A stretch of DNA of 64,000 bases from Heterotrichella gracilis (lineage: Eukaryota > Sar > Xanthophyceae > Tribonematales > Xanthonemataceae). The translations under genes and the position numbers were made by a program. Below the pieces are notes generated by a model that saw only the letters and a list, made by a program, of their open reading frames with translations, did not search any database and had not been told where the DNA came from. The stretch is from assembly GCA_032358255.1 (NCBI GenBank), contig JAULBX010019743.1, positions 17,312 to 81,311 on the forward strand, in the 5' to 3' direction. Below, piece by piece: positions 47,904 to 59,821 of this stretch. Each line of letters opens with the position of its first letter. Positions within the stretch are counted from its first letter, which is position 1.

Positions 47904-50900
47904 ATGTCACTTCAGGAGCTCTTTGGATCTGCGGGCGCCGCGGCGGGGGTGGAGGTGTGGCGGGTAGAGCAGTTCAAGCCCGTGTTGCAAAGCGCTCGCC
48001 AGCACGGCAGGTTTTACACGGGTGCGCCTTGGTGATAGGCTTTCTCAAACGCATGCATGCATCAGGCCCATAAGAGCACTGGCGCAGGACGCGAAGAGTG
48101 GCATACCTTCTTGCCAGCGACCTGTTTTTGACCAACACGTGTGATATAAGGATGAAGGTTATGTCAGCAACAGGGTTGACCTTGTGGTTCCTAGGTGTGC
48201 ATATATGCATGCATGCAAAAAAGCATGCATGCGTCCGAGCGGCATTGGGCCGCAGTCCGCCCGTTGCTGTTCGTCCCATACATCCCTTCATATCCTCTGA
48301 AGTTACCTTCTGCTTGCTTTTTAACCGCAAAACTGGCAAGATCTAAGCCCACCGGCAATGCACACTTGTACACACGGGGCGATGGCTAGCTAACCCCCAT
48401 ATGTAAGGGGCCCCAACTTGCACAACCACTACCGCGACAGCCTACTGCCAGTCAGAAATACCAACTCTCCGTGTTCCTCGCCCAGATCAACTATCCATGT
48501 TCCTCGCCCAGATCCATAATCCCACGCTGCTTCAATCTGTTCAGCGGCATTTTGGATTGACTAACTTGAATACTGGACTTTGGCCCCAAGTATAAGTGTC
48601 ATCTTCAGCAGGATTCTTGTGGGAAGCTTTCCTTAGGGCCCTCGCCCGTGAAGGCTGGGGGACGGTGGTGTTTCAAACCCTAACAGATGTTGGGTCTAGG
48701 GTTTGGTTGTAAACCAAGGTCAAACCCTCGAGTAGGGCACGTGTCTCCCACCGGTTGCCGGGGGGCCATCCAAACCCTTACTTAAGGGTATGTCCCCCTG
48801 TGCAGGCGACGCCTACCTTGTCCTCCACACCCTAGTGCAGGGCAGCTCCAAGACCTACGACATACACTTTTGGCTGGGAGCTGAGGCATCAGAGGTGAGG
48901 CGGTTATGCACAAAAACCCTGAAACATAACCCTAGGGCTTGACTAGGTGCACTTCTGCCGCGTTACCAATGGTGCGCCAGCAAGGGGAGTAACAAGCAAC
49001 GCTTTATTATTCACTGCAAAATGCTAGCGTTTGCGTTCACTGATGAGGGATTTACCCTAAGGAAGGGCTTTTGCGCTTCGCTGCATGCCCATGGCAACCA
49101 CCACAGCACACATCAGGTGCCCAGTCACTCAGTGTGCGCCAAGCGTTTCCAGCATTCCCATCCAGATGCACATCCACACTGCAATGCGCAGTGGCCAGCT
49201 AGCGTACAACCCCTAAACAGGAACTTCAACCTGTACCAGGAACCCTGAAGTCCTGTAAAGAACCATAATTAGTAACCCTAAACCCTAATCAGAGCCTTTG
49301 AACCACGTGCAGGATGAGGTTGGCTCAGCTGCCATCCTGGCTGCCCAATTGGACGAATTTCTTGGGGGGGCGCCGACGCAATTCAGGGAGGTCCAGGGCC
49401 ACGAGTCCGAGGAATTTGGGCGCATCTTTGGGGGGCAGCTGGTGTACCTCCAAGGGGGAGTAGCCAGTGGGTTCAACCACTACCAAGAGGAGGAACACCC
49501 CACCACGCTGCTGCAAGTCAAGGTGGGGGGCATTGGGGATACACCGGTGTGTATTGTCAAGGAATGCTGCTGGTAAATCCAAATCATTGTCCTCCAATCT
49601 CTCCCCTGCCTTCCCCCAACCCCCTGCATGGCCGCATGCGCAGTGGTGTGCATGTGTGGCAGGTCGCCCCCATCCCTCCTCTTCCCACCCACCCCCCAAC
49701 CCCGTCATTTTCCCCCTTGCAGGGTCGCCTGCGCAGCGGTGTGCGTGTGTGGCAGGTGCCCCTTTCCCTCCCCTCCTTGAACAGCGGCGATGTTTTCCTC
49801 CTTGACTCCGGTGCCATCCTGTACCTGTGGTGCGGCCAGGGGGCTGCCCCTGGGGAGAGGTTCAAGGGGGTGGAGGTGGCGCAGAGGGTGCGGGAGGCGA
49901 GGGGAGGAACTGCGCAGGTGGGTGGGGGGTGGGGGAGTGGGCGGGGGTGGTGGTATGGCAGATTCTGCGCGGCCCGATTGAGTGGGTGGGTGGGTGATGG
50001 GTGGGGTACAGTGTAGGGGTCATATCCAGCCGGTATAATTGGATTTTACGATACCTGTACCCATCGGCGTTTTGGACCTATTATTTGGTTTTGTATCTTG
50101 CATCAATACCGTGCAACTCACTCCAACACCAACCCTAAACCCTAAACCCTCCACAATCCAGGTGGTCACCTTGACCCAAGGGGAGGACAGCAGTGAGATG
50201 GCGGATTTCTTCAAGCTGCTGGGGGTGGAGGACCTATCAGGGGTGAGCATCAGGAGCGCTGAGGAGGGGGGGGAGGATGGTGCGGCGCCCCAGGGGCCCA
50301 TGGACACACCACATCTGTACAAGGTACCGTTGCTCACAAAAAAGAGAATGGGTCCTGTCGCCCAGGACATAGTGATCGAGAGGGTAGTGCTCTCCCACCC
50401 GCCATGGACATGCAGTGTAGAATTCCAGTTCTTGACTATTTTCTTGTGTGACCCTATTTGAGTTATGCTTTCAGTTTGTAGTAAGCCAAGTGGAGGCTAG
50501 CCCCTCCCGCATCCAGGCTTATGATCCAGTGGCATCCTGGCGGCTCCATGGCAATCCGTAGAACCCCAACTTAGGGTTTCCACCCCCGCCCAATCCACAC
50601 CAGTGACTTAGTGGCGCCTGCCGGTTGGCGCTTGGCGCCATGGCGATCCCCAAGTTTCCAAGCTAGGGTCTCTAAACCATACTCCCTCGGGTGTCTAGGT
50701 CAGCAGAATAGGAGATGTGCTGCACCATGTGGCACCATGGCAAGAATGTTACCCCCAAAACCCTAAACCTTGATCGTTGACAGGTTCCTGGTACAGGTCA
50801 GCGACTCGAGCGGCAGCCTGGTGGTTACTGAGGTGACAGGTGGCGCACTGTCGCACCGCCAACTGGACAGCAATGATGTGTTCATACTGGTGGCAGGTGA

Positions 50901-51369
50901 GGGAGCGAGGGCCACAGGGCCAACGCAAGTGGGCTTGGTATATATCAGCCCTCTGCCTAACTGTGATTTTGGTTGTCTCGGCTGCTCTTCATTTCACCCC
51001 ATGCTCTCAAGGTACGGCGGGCTGAATGCAGGATTTCATTATCCGCATGGTGTTGTAAAATTGCCGTCCCTGCCCTGTCATGTGTTCACTGGAATCTAAG
51101 AAACGCCACAAAGTAACTCGACTGCTCCGGCATCGGCCATGATGGAGGATCCTGACCTAGCCACAGTAATGACAATAATTACCCTCGCAGACGGGGTGGT
51201 GTATGTGTGGCTGGGCAGTGGGGCCAACAGCGCCGAGCGGCGGGGAGCCATGGCGCATGGGGCGGCGTTCATCTCAAAGCAGGGCCTGCCCCCCTCCACC
51301 CCACTGCAGCTGGTGAAGGAGGGGGCGGAGCCGCGGGGGTTTGTGGAGCATTTTTGGGATTGGCAGTGA
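47904..51369 (+). CDS. Three-domain gelsolin/severin-type actin-binding protein
   Basis: Calcium-regulated severing or capping of actin filaments in the cytosol. Exons 47904-48021, 48806-48894, 49313-49522, 49723-49917, 50162-50323, 50797-50896 and 51191-51369 keep frame to 350 residues, the size of severin or fragmin (three domains) rather than villin (six plus headpiece). Landmarks: VEVWRVEQFKPV then FYTGDAYLVL and DIHFWLGAEAS (domain 1), LRSGVRVWQVP with NSGDVFLLDSGAILYLWCG (domain 2), and LDSNDVFILV with GVVYVWLGSGANSAE (domain 3). The chain ends HFWDWQ with no headpiece. The ATG at 47904 gives the expected short lead before the first domain and no presequence. The family D transit exon lies about 320 bases upstream but is not needed for this frame. 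Confidence 0.92.
49620..49770 (+). repeat. Acceptor-side echo in the gelsolin gene
   Basis: About 49629-49670 (GGCCGCATGCGCAGTGGTGT, then GCATGTGTGGCAGGTCGCCCC) copies the exon start at 49723-49762 (GGTCGCCTGCGCAGCGGTGT, then GCGTGTGTGGCAGGTGCCCC). It would still encode GRMRSGVHVWQV. Confidence 0.9.
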
Positions 51370-53008
51370 GCGCGGGGGTGGCCAGGATGGTTTGGCGGGG
51401 TGGGGTGGAGGGGGGTGGGGTTAGCTGACTTGATGGCAGGTGCTCACTGGCGCAGTGAGTGATGTCAATGCGGGGTCCACGAGCGGCTGTTTGTTAGACC
51501 ATCCGGTGTCATGCACTGCGTTGCGCATTCCCTTTTATCTATCGTCTTTTGTACACCATCATGATTGCAATCCTCCAAAGGAGAACCATAGACACTTTTC
51601 TAAGACACAATGTGCTTGGGTATTATTTCGTTTGTATCATCCTCTCAAACTGTACAGTGTTGCAATGGTTTCAAAATTTAAAACCCTCGTCAAAATCAAG
51701 CCTACTAGGCTAGAGTCTGACTTAAGGGCCATCCTGTACTCGCCGAGTCGGCCAAACATTATTGCCAACAATTATTATAGGATGTGCCCAGAGCTTGTGG
51801 TTTACTGTTGAACAAGCCTCTCAGTGAGGCGTGTGGCGCCTTGCACTGCATCAGCCACTGCCCCAAGTGGGCTTGGCCTACAAGTTGTTGCAAACAATTA
51901 TTTAACACTGTCAGTGTATATGCGCCATCACTACACATATGCCATCCCTTTGAGGCCAAACATGTAATGTATGTATAAACTTAGTCTACACATATACCAT
52001 CACTGCACCTTTGCCACAAGCTGTTTGCATAGGTTTCAAACATTAGTGCTGGTGGTATCCAAAAAGCTAACACAGTCCCCTACTGTGCATCATGACATGC
52101 CCATTGGGCATTGGGATACTTTCTATACCACGAGCAACACACCATGCATCAGCAAGGCTGTTCCATGCGCCACATCTACACCCCAAAACACCCTGCATTG
52201 CAACTTCAAAGGACATGTTAAACTGCATACGCTGCTGTGCACACTGCGGCGGAAATTTGCGGTGCAGGAATTTCTAGAAAGCTAATTGCCGCAGCACATG
52301 CGATTATTCATTGATTAGATGCATACGAAAAACCCCGCACACATCCCCACTAGAGTATTTTGCAAATCAAATACAAAGCGGGAACACTGCTGGTTGATAT
52401 GCAAAGCGCATGGATGCAGAGGGGCCCATAATTCCCCCCCTCATCCCCCAAAAAACCCTCCTGCAAAATCCAAGTACTGCTGGCGGTGCACTTGCTACCG
52501 CCCCTGCTGCTGATTCATTCAATTGCATACGACATTTCATTGAGTTTGAGAAGATTCATTCCTGAGAAGGTTCATTCCACCTGGAGTCTTAACTCCAGGA
52601 CTGGCTGTGCATATGTGTGCGCATCGGGCATGCCTTCCACCCACATCTGGAATCTCTCCTGCAGAAAGCAATTGCACCCCTCCCCTGCCCCCACACCCCT
52701 CGTACATGCGCTCAAGTGCCGCAAGTGCGCCGCGGCTCCCCCCGCCGCCACTTGCAGGAAGAGGCGCGCAGCACCCCACAGCAGGCTGCCCCCCGCGCAG
52801 ACATGCACGCATGCATAGAGACGCCCGCACGCTCAAACACACGCGCGCTGACTCCCACGCCCACACGCATGTGTAAATGCTCGGGAGCCGCGCACATGCA
52901 CCCGGCACGGCCAGGGGGTGACTGTCACCCGCCCAGGCGCGCTCGGATGCACATGCGGCGCTGCATGACGCGCTTGGGGTGCAGCTGCGCACACATATGC
53001 ACCGCCAG
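51370..53008. other. Convergent spacer, gelsolin / GH5
   Basis: 3' UTRs of both genes. The strand bias of open frames at 52540-53080 comes from C- and CA-rich sequence rather than coding. No gene recognised. Confidence 0.5.
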
Positions 53009-56000
53009 TCATTGCTCCTCCTGCTTGCAGTGGTGGAAAAGCGACTGGACATACCAGGACTGCCACTGGCCGCACGCAAAGCCGTGCTTGCGCCCGGTGG
53101 TGTCGACCCAGCTGCATTCCTCTATGCCCGCCTGCGCAAGAGAAAAGGGGTGGTGTGGGTGTGGGTCCAGTTCAGGGCTCAGGGTTTTGGTTAAAAGTGC
53201 TGGTTAGGGTCAAGGTAGGATGTTTCTGCAATTTGCGGGACGTATATGTACTTTCATGCATGTACTCTGGACTGTGCAATTGGTAGGGGAGCGCAACCAT
53301 CAGGCTCATGTGTTTGCAACATGCCCATGCATACATGATCCGCAGGCATTGCACCTCATGTATACACGCAGCATGGCCTCACCGAGCGGAGGTACAGGTG
53401 TGGAAATTGCACTGAAGACGTAAGCGTGGATATCCATGCTTGTGGTGGCCCTCATTTAGCACATAACTATATAACATGATGCAAAATATAAAAATGGGGC
53501 TGGTCGTAAAATGCAAAAGGTGAAGTGGAAATACATTACAATGCATGCAAGTGCTGCATTAATCACAGTGTGGTGGCCCTCACCGAGCAGTTGTTGCGCA
53601 GCCCGCATTGCCCGCCCTTGAGCCTGCATGAGCTCTGGTACTCATTGAACAGGAAGGATGTGCAGCCCGGGGCAGCCATGCAGGCCTGCTTGCACTCGCG
53701 CAGGCTGACGGGCAGGCGGTTGCTGAACAGGGTCGGCTGCAGGGGGGGAAAGAGGGCAAGCTAGTGAGGAGGGGGCTGATGCTCAAGGTGGGCATATGGT
53801 GCATGATTGGAAGGGGGCCTTTAGGGTTTAGGGTTTAGGTTTTGTGCGCAGCAGGGTGGGGTAGAAAGTTGTGGCAATGCACTGGCGCAGGTCGACCGGC
53901 AGGCGGTTGCTGAACAGGGTGGGCTGCAAGGGGCTGGGGAGGGCAAGCTAGTGAGGAGGGGGGCTCATTCAAGAAACTGGAAGTTGAACCCGAACGGTTG
54001 ATGAGTAAAGTGGGTTGCATGGAGGGGGATAGAGTGGGCAGGGGTGGGGAGGGTTGCTACATGGGGTGGTGTCATGCCGGACAGATGCACCTGGGATTGG
54101 CTGTACATGACTTGTGTAGACCTTCGAAGACAGCTCAAGTTTTCAACACAAAATGGGCTAGCGAGGGTTTGCGGAAAGACAAGCATTGTGTGCAGGATTT
54201 GCTAGGGTTTATGCCACGCACGTCTGTCTTGTCATAGGCCGTGTACACCCCCACGGGGTCTGGGATGTACCCCGGCGCGTCCTGCGGCCACACCACATTG
54301 TATCCCGCATCGCATGCTGCGCCCAGCCACTCGGTCTGGAACAGGTCCTCGAGGGCTGACATGGTGACACTGCAACGAGGAGGGGAAATTAGATGGTTGT
54401 GCTGCAACAAAATGGGGAAATTTAGATGGTTGTGATGCGGGACGGCACCAAGTGATGGATGATTATAGCATGATGCTCAGCATCTCAGCCTGGAGCAGGA
54501 CCCTCTAGGGAAGACATGGTTCCACTGCATGGGGAGGGCCTTTAAATGACTTCACATCATCAAGGGAAGGAACCCAGATGGTGCAACGTCATACATACCG
54601 CCAACATACCGCCGTCCCCTCTAGATTTCTGAACCCTCAAATTGCCCTCTTGCCCCAAACCCTTTGCCCTCTTAGCCCCAAGCCCTTTGACCTCGTAGCC
54701 CCAAACCCTAAAGCCCAAATTCTACTCACTTGTCCTCCCTGCAGGTGATGCCATCCCCCTTGTAGCCTGGGTAGCAGCGGCACTCAAAACCCCCGCGAGT
54801 GTTGACGCACCCCGCCTGGGGGGCACAATCCGCAGTGCCCCTCACGCACTCGTCGATGTCCACGTCGCATTTCGGGCCTTCAAAGCTGTAGAAAAGAGAA
54901 AACCCTTTAAAAAAGAGAAAGCCCTCAACCTGGAGGGGGTCCAGAACGTGGGGAAAGTCCTAGGGCGAGGGTCCAGGGAGTGGGGATTTGGGTTTTTTGT
55001 GTGGGGCGCGGCGCGCTTCATCCGAAGCGACGTTTGATTTGTGTGCAGTGGAGGGTAGGCTATTGTCAAGCCCACACATTTGCATCCAAGGTCTTGCAGC
55101 CTGGGTAGGGCACACCAACAAATGTGGAGATACCCATTGCCTCCCCTTCACCCCCTCCTCAGCACATTCCCCCACATGGGCGTCTTATTACCATGAGATA
55201 TCCCTCCCGCCCCCCAACCCCCCCACCACTCACCCCGTGCCCCACATGCCCCCCACCCACGAGCTCCTGCACGTGGGCAGCTTCAGGTCAGCGCTCATGC
55301 GCGCGGGGCACCCCCCATCCTCCTCCGCACCCGCAGCCTGCTCGCCCAGTGCAATGCTAAAGTTGGTGATGGCGCCCCATGCCACATCGGCCTCGTTGAG
55401 GCCTGTGCCGGCGCTGGGCTCATCGGGTTGGGTCAGCCAGTTCCAGAAGAGGGCGCCCTGGACGGTGAGAATAGGTTTTAGGGTCTCGATTAGGGTTTTC
55501 CAGTTGAGGGCGAGGCAGCATTTTCCAGAAGAGGGCGCCCTGTGTGCATGCAGGGTCTGGGGTTGGGTTTCCCAGACAGGTGGCGGGTGAGCATTTCCCA
55601 GACAAGGGTGCCATGAGAGGGTTTGCAGGGTCTGGGTTTGGTGTATGGGGTGGGAGGTGGTTTCACAGAAAGCTTGCGCTTGGTTGAAAGTGCACTGTCA
55701 GGGTGCATGTGGTCGATTTATAATCCTGCAAGCGCAGGGACAAGTGTTTAGGTATTGCAAAGTATTCCGGGAAAATGGAATCGGTACCAAATGTAGGGTC
55801 TTAGGAACTTTGGAAAATGGGTTTTGAGCAAGGGTAGATGAGAATGGCTTGGGTCCCTCCTACCTTGAGCCCCTCCCCCTGCCTGACGCTGTCCCCAGTG
55901 AGCTGGTACACCGACTGGTACACCTGCAGCCGAGTCTGCGTCTCTGTATCATTGCCCCCTTGGGCCTCCTTGCCAAACTCCTCGAGCAAAACCTGCAGAG

Positions 56001-59000
56001 TTGAGGAAACATCTTATAGTATTATAATGATGCAGGGTTTATAGTAAGTACAATTTCAGGGTTTTTGTGAGGGGGTGCAGTGCACTGATCCCCCCATGCA
56101 AGGACGGTGTTGAACGGGGGCGGCATGACAAAAACCCTTCCCGCTAGCAAACATCCTTCAGCTTCAAATGAATTAGACCCATGAAGGAGTTGCCAAATTA
56201 CTTTTAATACCGCAAATAGCAGCATATGATTAAGACCCATATACCTATCAGCACTGCAAGTAGTGACTATTTCATGCTAGGGTATTCCTCAAAACCCTAC
56301 CGGCTTCTTCAGCAGTGCTGCGTCCTCCATGTGCTGCTTCACCCATGTTTCCCTGAAGGAGGCCTCCCGGGATCCCCAGTTGTCCGGCCAAAAATGAAAA
56401 GTCGCAAAATCGATGTTATCCCCAGAGTGGTCCTCCAGGAAATTCTGTCCCGTGTAGGGCGGCCAGGATCCCCAGGGGTACTGGGGATTGTATTGCGCGC
56501 GGTCCTCCCCGTAAAAACCCTCCTCGCCCACCGTCACAAGGTGGTTAGCATCGAGCGATTTCAAATAGGCGGCCATCTCGTCGACCCAGGCCTGTAAAGA
56601 TGGGTGCCAGGAATGGAGGGAGAATGGAAACTGGGCTTGCGTGTGGTTTTCATGGTAGCAGAGCAGGGTTTATTGTTGCGGTGAGTGTTTGATGGCGCAC
56701 ACATGAATTTTTCAGATGAGGTTATTTTGCTCCACTTACGCCTGTGATGTGGAAGGGTAAAATGGGTTCAGGATGAGGTGCGGGGGTTGAGGGCTTTAGG
56801 AGCGGGGTCTGTTGCCAAGGTGGCTGCTGTTCTTGCAGTGCTGTATGAGGCGGATTGTAGGCGGCATTTTGTCAACACGCCTGGCTCCATGCAGCAGCAG
56901 ATTTGGAAGACCCTAAGGATTTACACACCCAAAGGATCCACATCTTCCCACCCAGATAGCGTCCTTGCATTCCCCTCCGGCGGCGCCCATACACCGCGCC
57001 TCATTAACCAGGGTTAAGGGTTTAGGTTTACGGCCCACCTTGATGACGCCCTGCTTGCACGTCCCCTCCGGCGCTGTCATGCACCGCGGCTCATTCACCA
57101 GATTCCACGCAAAGATAGTGGGGTCGTCCTTGTACCTGCGCCAATGATGCCGGGTTTACGGTTTTGGTCTCGATTGGTTAGGGTTTTGCAGTGGGAATGT
57201 GAACTCTCTAATCACTCAAACTGAAAGGGTGTAGGATTTAGGGTAAGGCAAGGGTCGGCACACATGCTTCACCCGTCAGGTTACTGGTGTGCAGCCTGTG
57301 AGCATCATGCCCCCATTCCTTGGCGCCTTTAAGACCGAGATATGCCCTTGTGGAATAATACGGGCCGACTACCGCAATTAGGGCTTAAGCTTTCCCAGTA
57401 AGTCAGCACTCGGTTCAGGGTTTGCTAGGGTTTTTGTGCACGCACTTGACCCCCGTCAGATAGTTTGTGCGGTTGGTGAGCGCCACCACCCACTCCTTGT
57501 AGGCGTCCTTGGTCTCCTCCCGCGTGAAGAAATCGTCCCTGCCCTGCCCTCCTGACCGCTGCACAAATTGGTCCACCCCCAGGCCTTGGGTCCAATAGCT
57601 GGTGATGGCCAGAATGACCTGTGTGGGGATGCGCAGGAGGCGCGGTTAGAATGGCGTGGGTCTCAGACATAATCCTATTGAGGTTTTGGCATTATCCAGC
57701 ACCCTAAGCACACTATCCCAATGGTCCATGGCCACTCAGTGATATGCAAGGGAGAGCAATTGCATGGATATTGGGAATATGAAAAGCCTCCCAGAAGGAC
57801 GCACCATGTCACCCCCTCTTGTCCTCGTCCAAACACTCCCCATCTTGCACCCCTTGCACCCCGCTTCTTCCACTCCCCGCATCCAGTCCATGCCCTATTC
57901 GCCTTTTCACATCCCACACCCCTGCTGTTCATGATGCTCCAACCCATACCCAACATGCACGCCCCCTCATAACACCCATTTTGATCCACCGCATCCTTCG
58001 CTCCCCTTCCCCACCCCCCGCCACCCACCTTGATCCCCCGCCTCCTGCACTCCCCCAGCATCCAGTCCATCCCCCTGAACACCTGCTCATTGAACACCCC
58101 CCTGCTGGGCGAGATGCTCCAGTCGTTGGACACGGGGAAGGCCCAGGTGCGCATGATAGTGAAACCAAACGAGGTGGCACGGTTTAGCACGCTCGCCAGC
58201 TGGTGCTGTGCGGTGGCGTTGGGGAAGAAGCGGCGGCCGGGGACGTAGGGCGACCCCGAGGCGTACTCCACTGCTTCCCACCTGGGGTGTGTGAGGAAGG
58301 GGTGAGAGGGGGCCAATGCGCACCTGTGCGTGTGCGTTTGGGTGGGCAAAAGCCCAGGTGCAAGAACCAAACCCCACGCACTGGATCCACTCGCTGCAGA
58401 CACCCATGGCCTGCCGCAGGCCATGAACTGCCCACCAAACCCTAGTCCAAGCCCCAAGCCAAAAACCCAAACCAAAACCCCGTTCCAGACCCCGTCTACC
58501 CACAAGTACTCACTGGTTTCAGCCGCTGCCCACCCAAGACCAACCAGAAAATCCTGACCCGAGCCACAACCCTAGTCCAAACCCCAAAACCCTAGCCGGC
58601 CACTCACTGGTTCCATCCGCTGCCCACCCATGGCCTGCCGCAAACCATAAACCGCCCACCAAACCTGAGCCCCAAGCCAAAACCCTAACAAAACCCCAAT
58701 TTCACACCCACCCAACCCCCCATCCAGTTACTCACTGGTTCCATCCGCTGCCCACCCACGGCCTGCCGCAGACCATGAACTGGCCCTGGCACACCGTCAC
58801 AAAGCAGCTGGCGGAGCGCTTGGCGGCCGTCTCCATGGCGGGACTGGGGTAGGTCCACTTGTTCAGGCTGTGCTGGCTGCGGCGCCGGGCCTGTGGGGGT
58901 TGGGGGGTTGGGGAGGGTGGTGGGGGGCGGGGGGCGGCCAAGGGGTGGGTGGGGGGCAGGGGAGGGGAGTGGGGAGGGCACCCAGGGTGGAGGTGCCTGA

Positions 59001-59821
59001 GGCGCAATTGTGCTCCTTGCCCCATGAGGGAGTTGACTGCTGCAGATGCAGATACAGCCAGGTTTCTTTAGGCATGGATTGCTCCAACATGGGTGGCCAA
59101 TGGTGTCCTTGTCGCTGATGTGGTGGTCATGGTGTTACATAGTTCTGTGAGTAGTGTGCATATTGCATCAACTTGTGCCCAACTTGGCTTTTGTTCGAAG
59201 CGTCCGTGGAAAAGCTGTAACGCTCGCTCGAAACTGTACTGAGAGCAAACTGCTAGTGGGTGGCATGCCTCTGCGTGGCTTTGGCACCCATCATACAAGC
59301 GCGTGCAGTTGCAGAAAAGGGTGCAATGAGTGGGTCACAATGACGCTCATGACTGAAATACCTGGTCAAATGTATATTTTGCGTTATTCTGCAGCTGTAG
59401 ACGCCAGCATATCACGGGAGCGAGCACGCATTTTCTGTCTACACTGCGAGCCACCCAGAACCAACCGACCTATTCTGGGACTGATCCACAAGCCCGGAAG
59501 GGTCGTAAGCGCCCTGTGGTCTTCGTCCTGACGCACGAGCCGTTGCATTCGCCTTGGATGCACCATGAATGCGCCGGACAAGATAGACTAGGAGCCAGAA
59601 TAGGCCCACGGTGCATACCGTTGGGTGCCATGGGGTGGTCCCATACCATCACAGGTTCCCACTAACGCGCCCCAAACTGCAATTGATTGCAATGCACGAT
59701 CTGCGCATAAGGTATAGGATACAGGCTTGCTGTTTACCTTTCGCGATTCCACGTGCTGTCCGCTCCATAGTAGCGTGACGATCGAAGCCAGCACCACCCA
59801 CTTGGTTAGCCCAACTGCCAT
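53009..59821 (-). CDS. Secreted GH5 endo-beta-1,4-mannanase with EGF-like and apple/PAN-like domains
   Basis: Cleaves internal beta-1,4-mannosidic bonds of mannans, probably in the wall or extracellular space. Twelve minus-strand exons in phase give about 661 residues: 59821-59738, 58890-58736, 58281-58029, 57618-57446, 57135-57039, 56591-56301, 55992-55864, 55457-55234, 54885-54730, 54369-54222, 53736-53584 and 53131-53009. Exon 1 is a signal peptide (MAVGLTKWVVLASIVTLLWS). The GH5 domain shows IMRTWAF, YKDDPTIFAWNLVNEPRC with acid/base Glu237, VGEEGFYG, HFWPDNW and the nucleophile in LLEEFGK (Glu356), all as in plant mannanases. Then an EGF-like module (DIDECVRGTADC...CRCYPGYKGDG, about 475-520), a Cys-poor linker, and a Cys-rich apple/PAN-like segment (LRECKQACMAAPGCTSF...NNC, about 572-622). 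The added modules suggest anchoring to wall or matrix. Confidence 0.93.
53730..53965 (-). repeat. Acceptor-side echo, apple-domain exon of the mannanase gene
   Basis: 53712-53775 (GGCAGGCGGTTGCTGAACAG, then GGTCGGCTGCAG and GAGGGCAAGCTAGTGAGGAG) recurs at about 53889-53960 with few changes. TTTAGGGTTTAGGGTTTAGG lies between. Confidence 0.92.
55437..55625 (-). repeat. Acceptor-side echoes, mannanase exon 8
   Basis: TTCCAGAAGAGGGCGCCCTG (55441-55460) recurs at about 55523-55542 (TTCCAGAAGAGGGCGCCCTG, identical) and in decayed form at about 55593-55613 (TTCCCAGACAAGGGTGCCAT). Each is followed by AGGGTCTnGGTTnGG-type sequence. Confidence 0.92.
56965..57105 (-). repeat. Donor-side echo of the mannanase catalytic-Glu exon
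   Basis: The exon with the acid/base Glu is copied into its downstream intron. The true edge reads LVNEPRCMTAPEGTCKQGVI then GTGGGC; the copy (about 56945-57011) would read LVNEARCMGAAGGECKDAIW then GTGGG. AACCCTTAACCC-type sequence separates them. Confidence 0.88.
58370..58790 (-). repeat. Three donor-side echoes of mannanase exon 2
   Basis: The exon 2 end (FMVCGRPWVGSGWNQ, plus-strand 58735-58782) recurs at about 58608-58658 (same 15 residues, followed by GTGAGTGG), partially at about 58510-58536 (CTGGTTTCAGCCGCTGCCCA), and with changes at about 58383-58438 (FMACGRPWV then SAASGS). Copies are separated by AAACCCTAGTCC and AAACCCTAACA tracts. Confidence 0.92.

Noticed and set aside
47267-48021. 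Transit peptide fused to gelsolin as one gene
   Set aside because: The gelsolin frame has its own ATG at the expected place and no donor joins the D exon to it in an obvious way. The fusion remains only a transcript test.
52537-53079. 180-codon minus-strand frame over the mannanase 3' end
   Set aside because: The true last exon (53131-53009) uses a different frame with a Cys-rich product; this frame is a shadow extending into CA-rich spacer.
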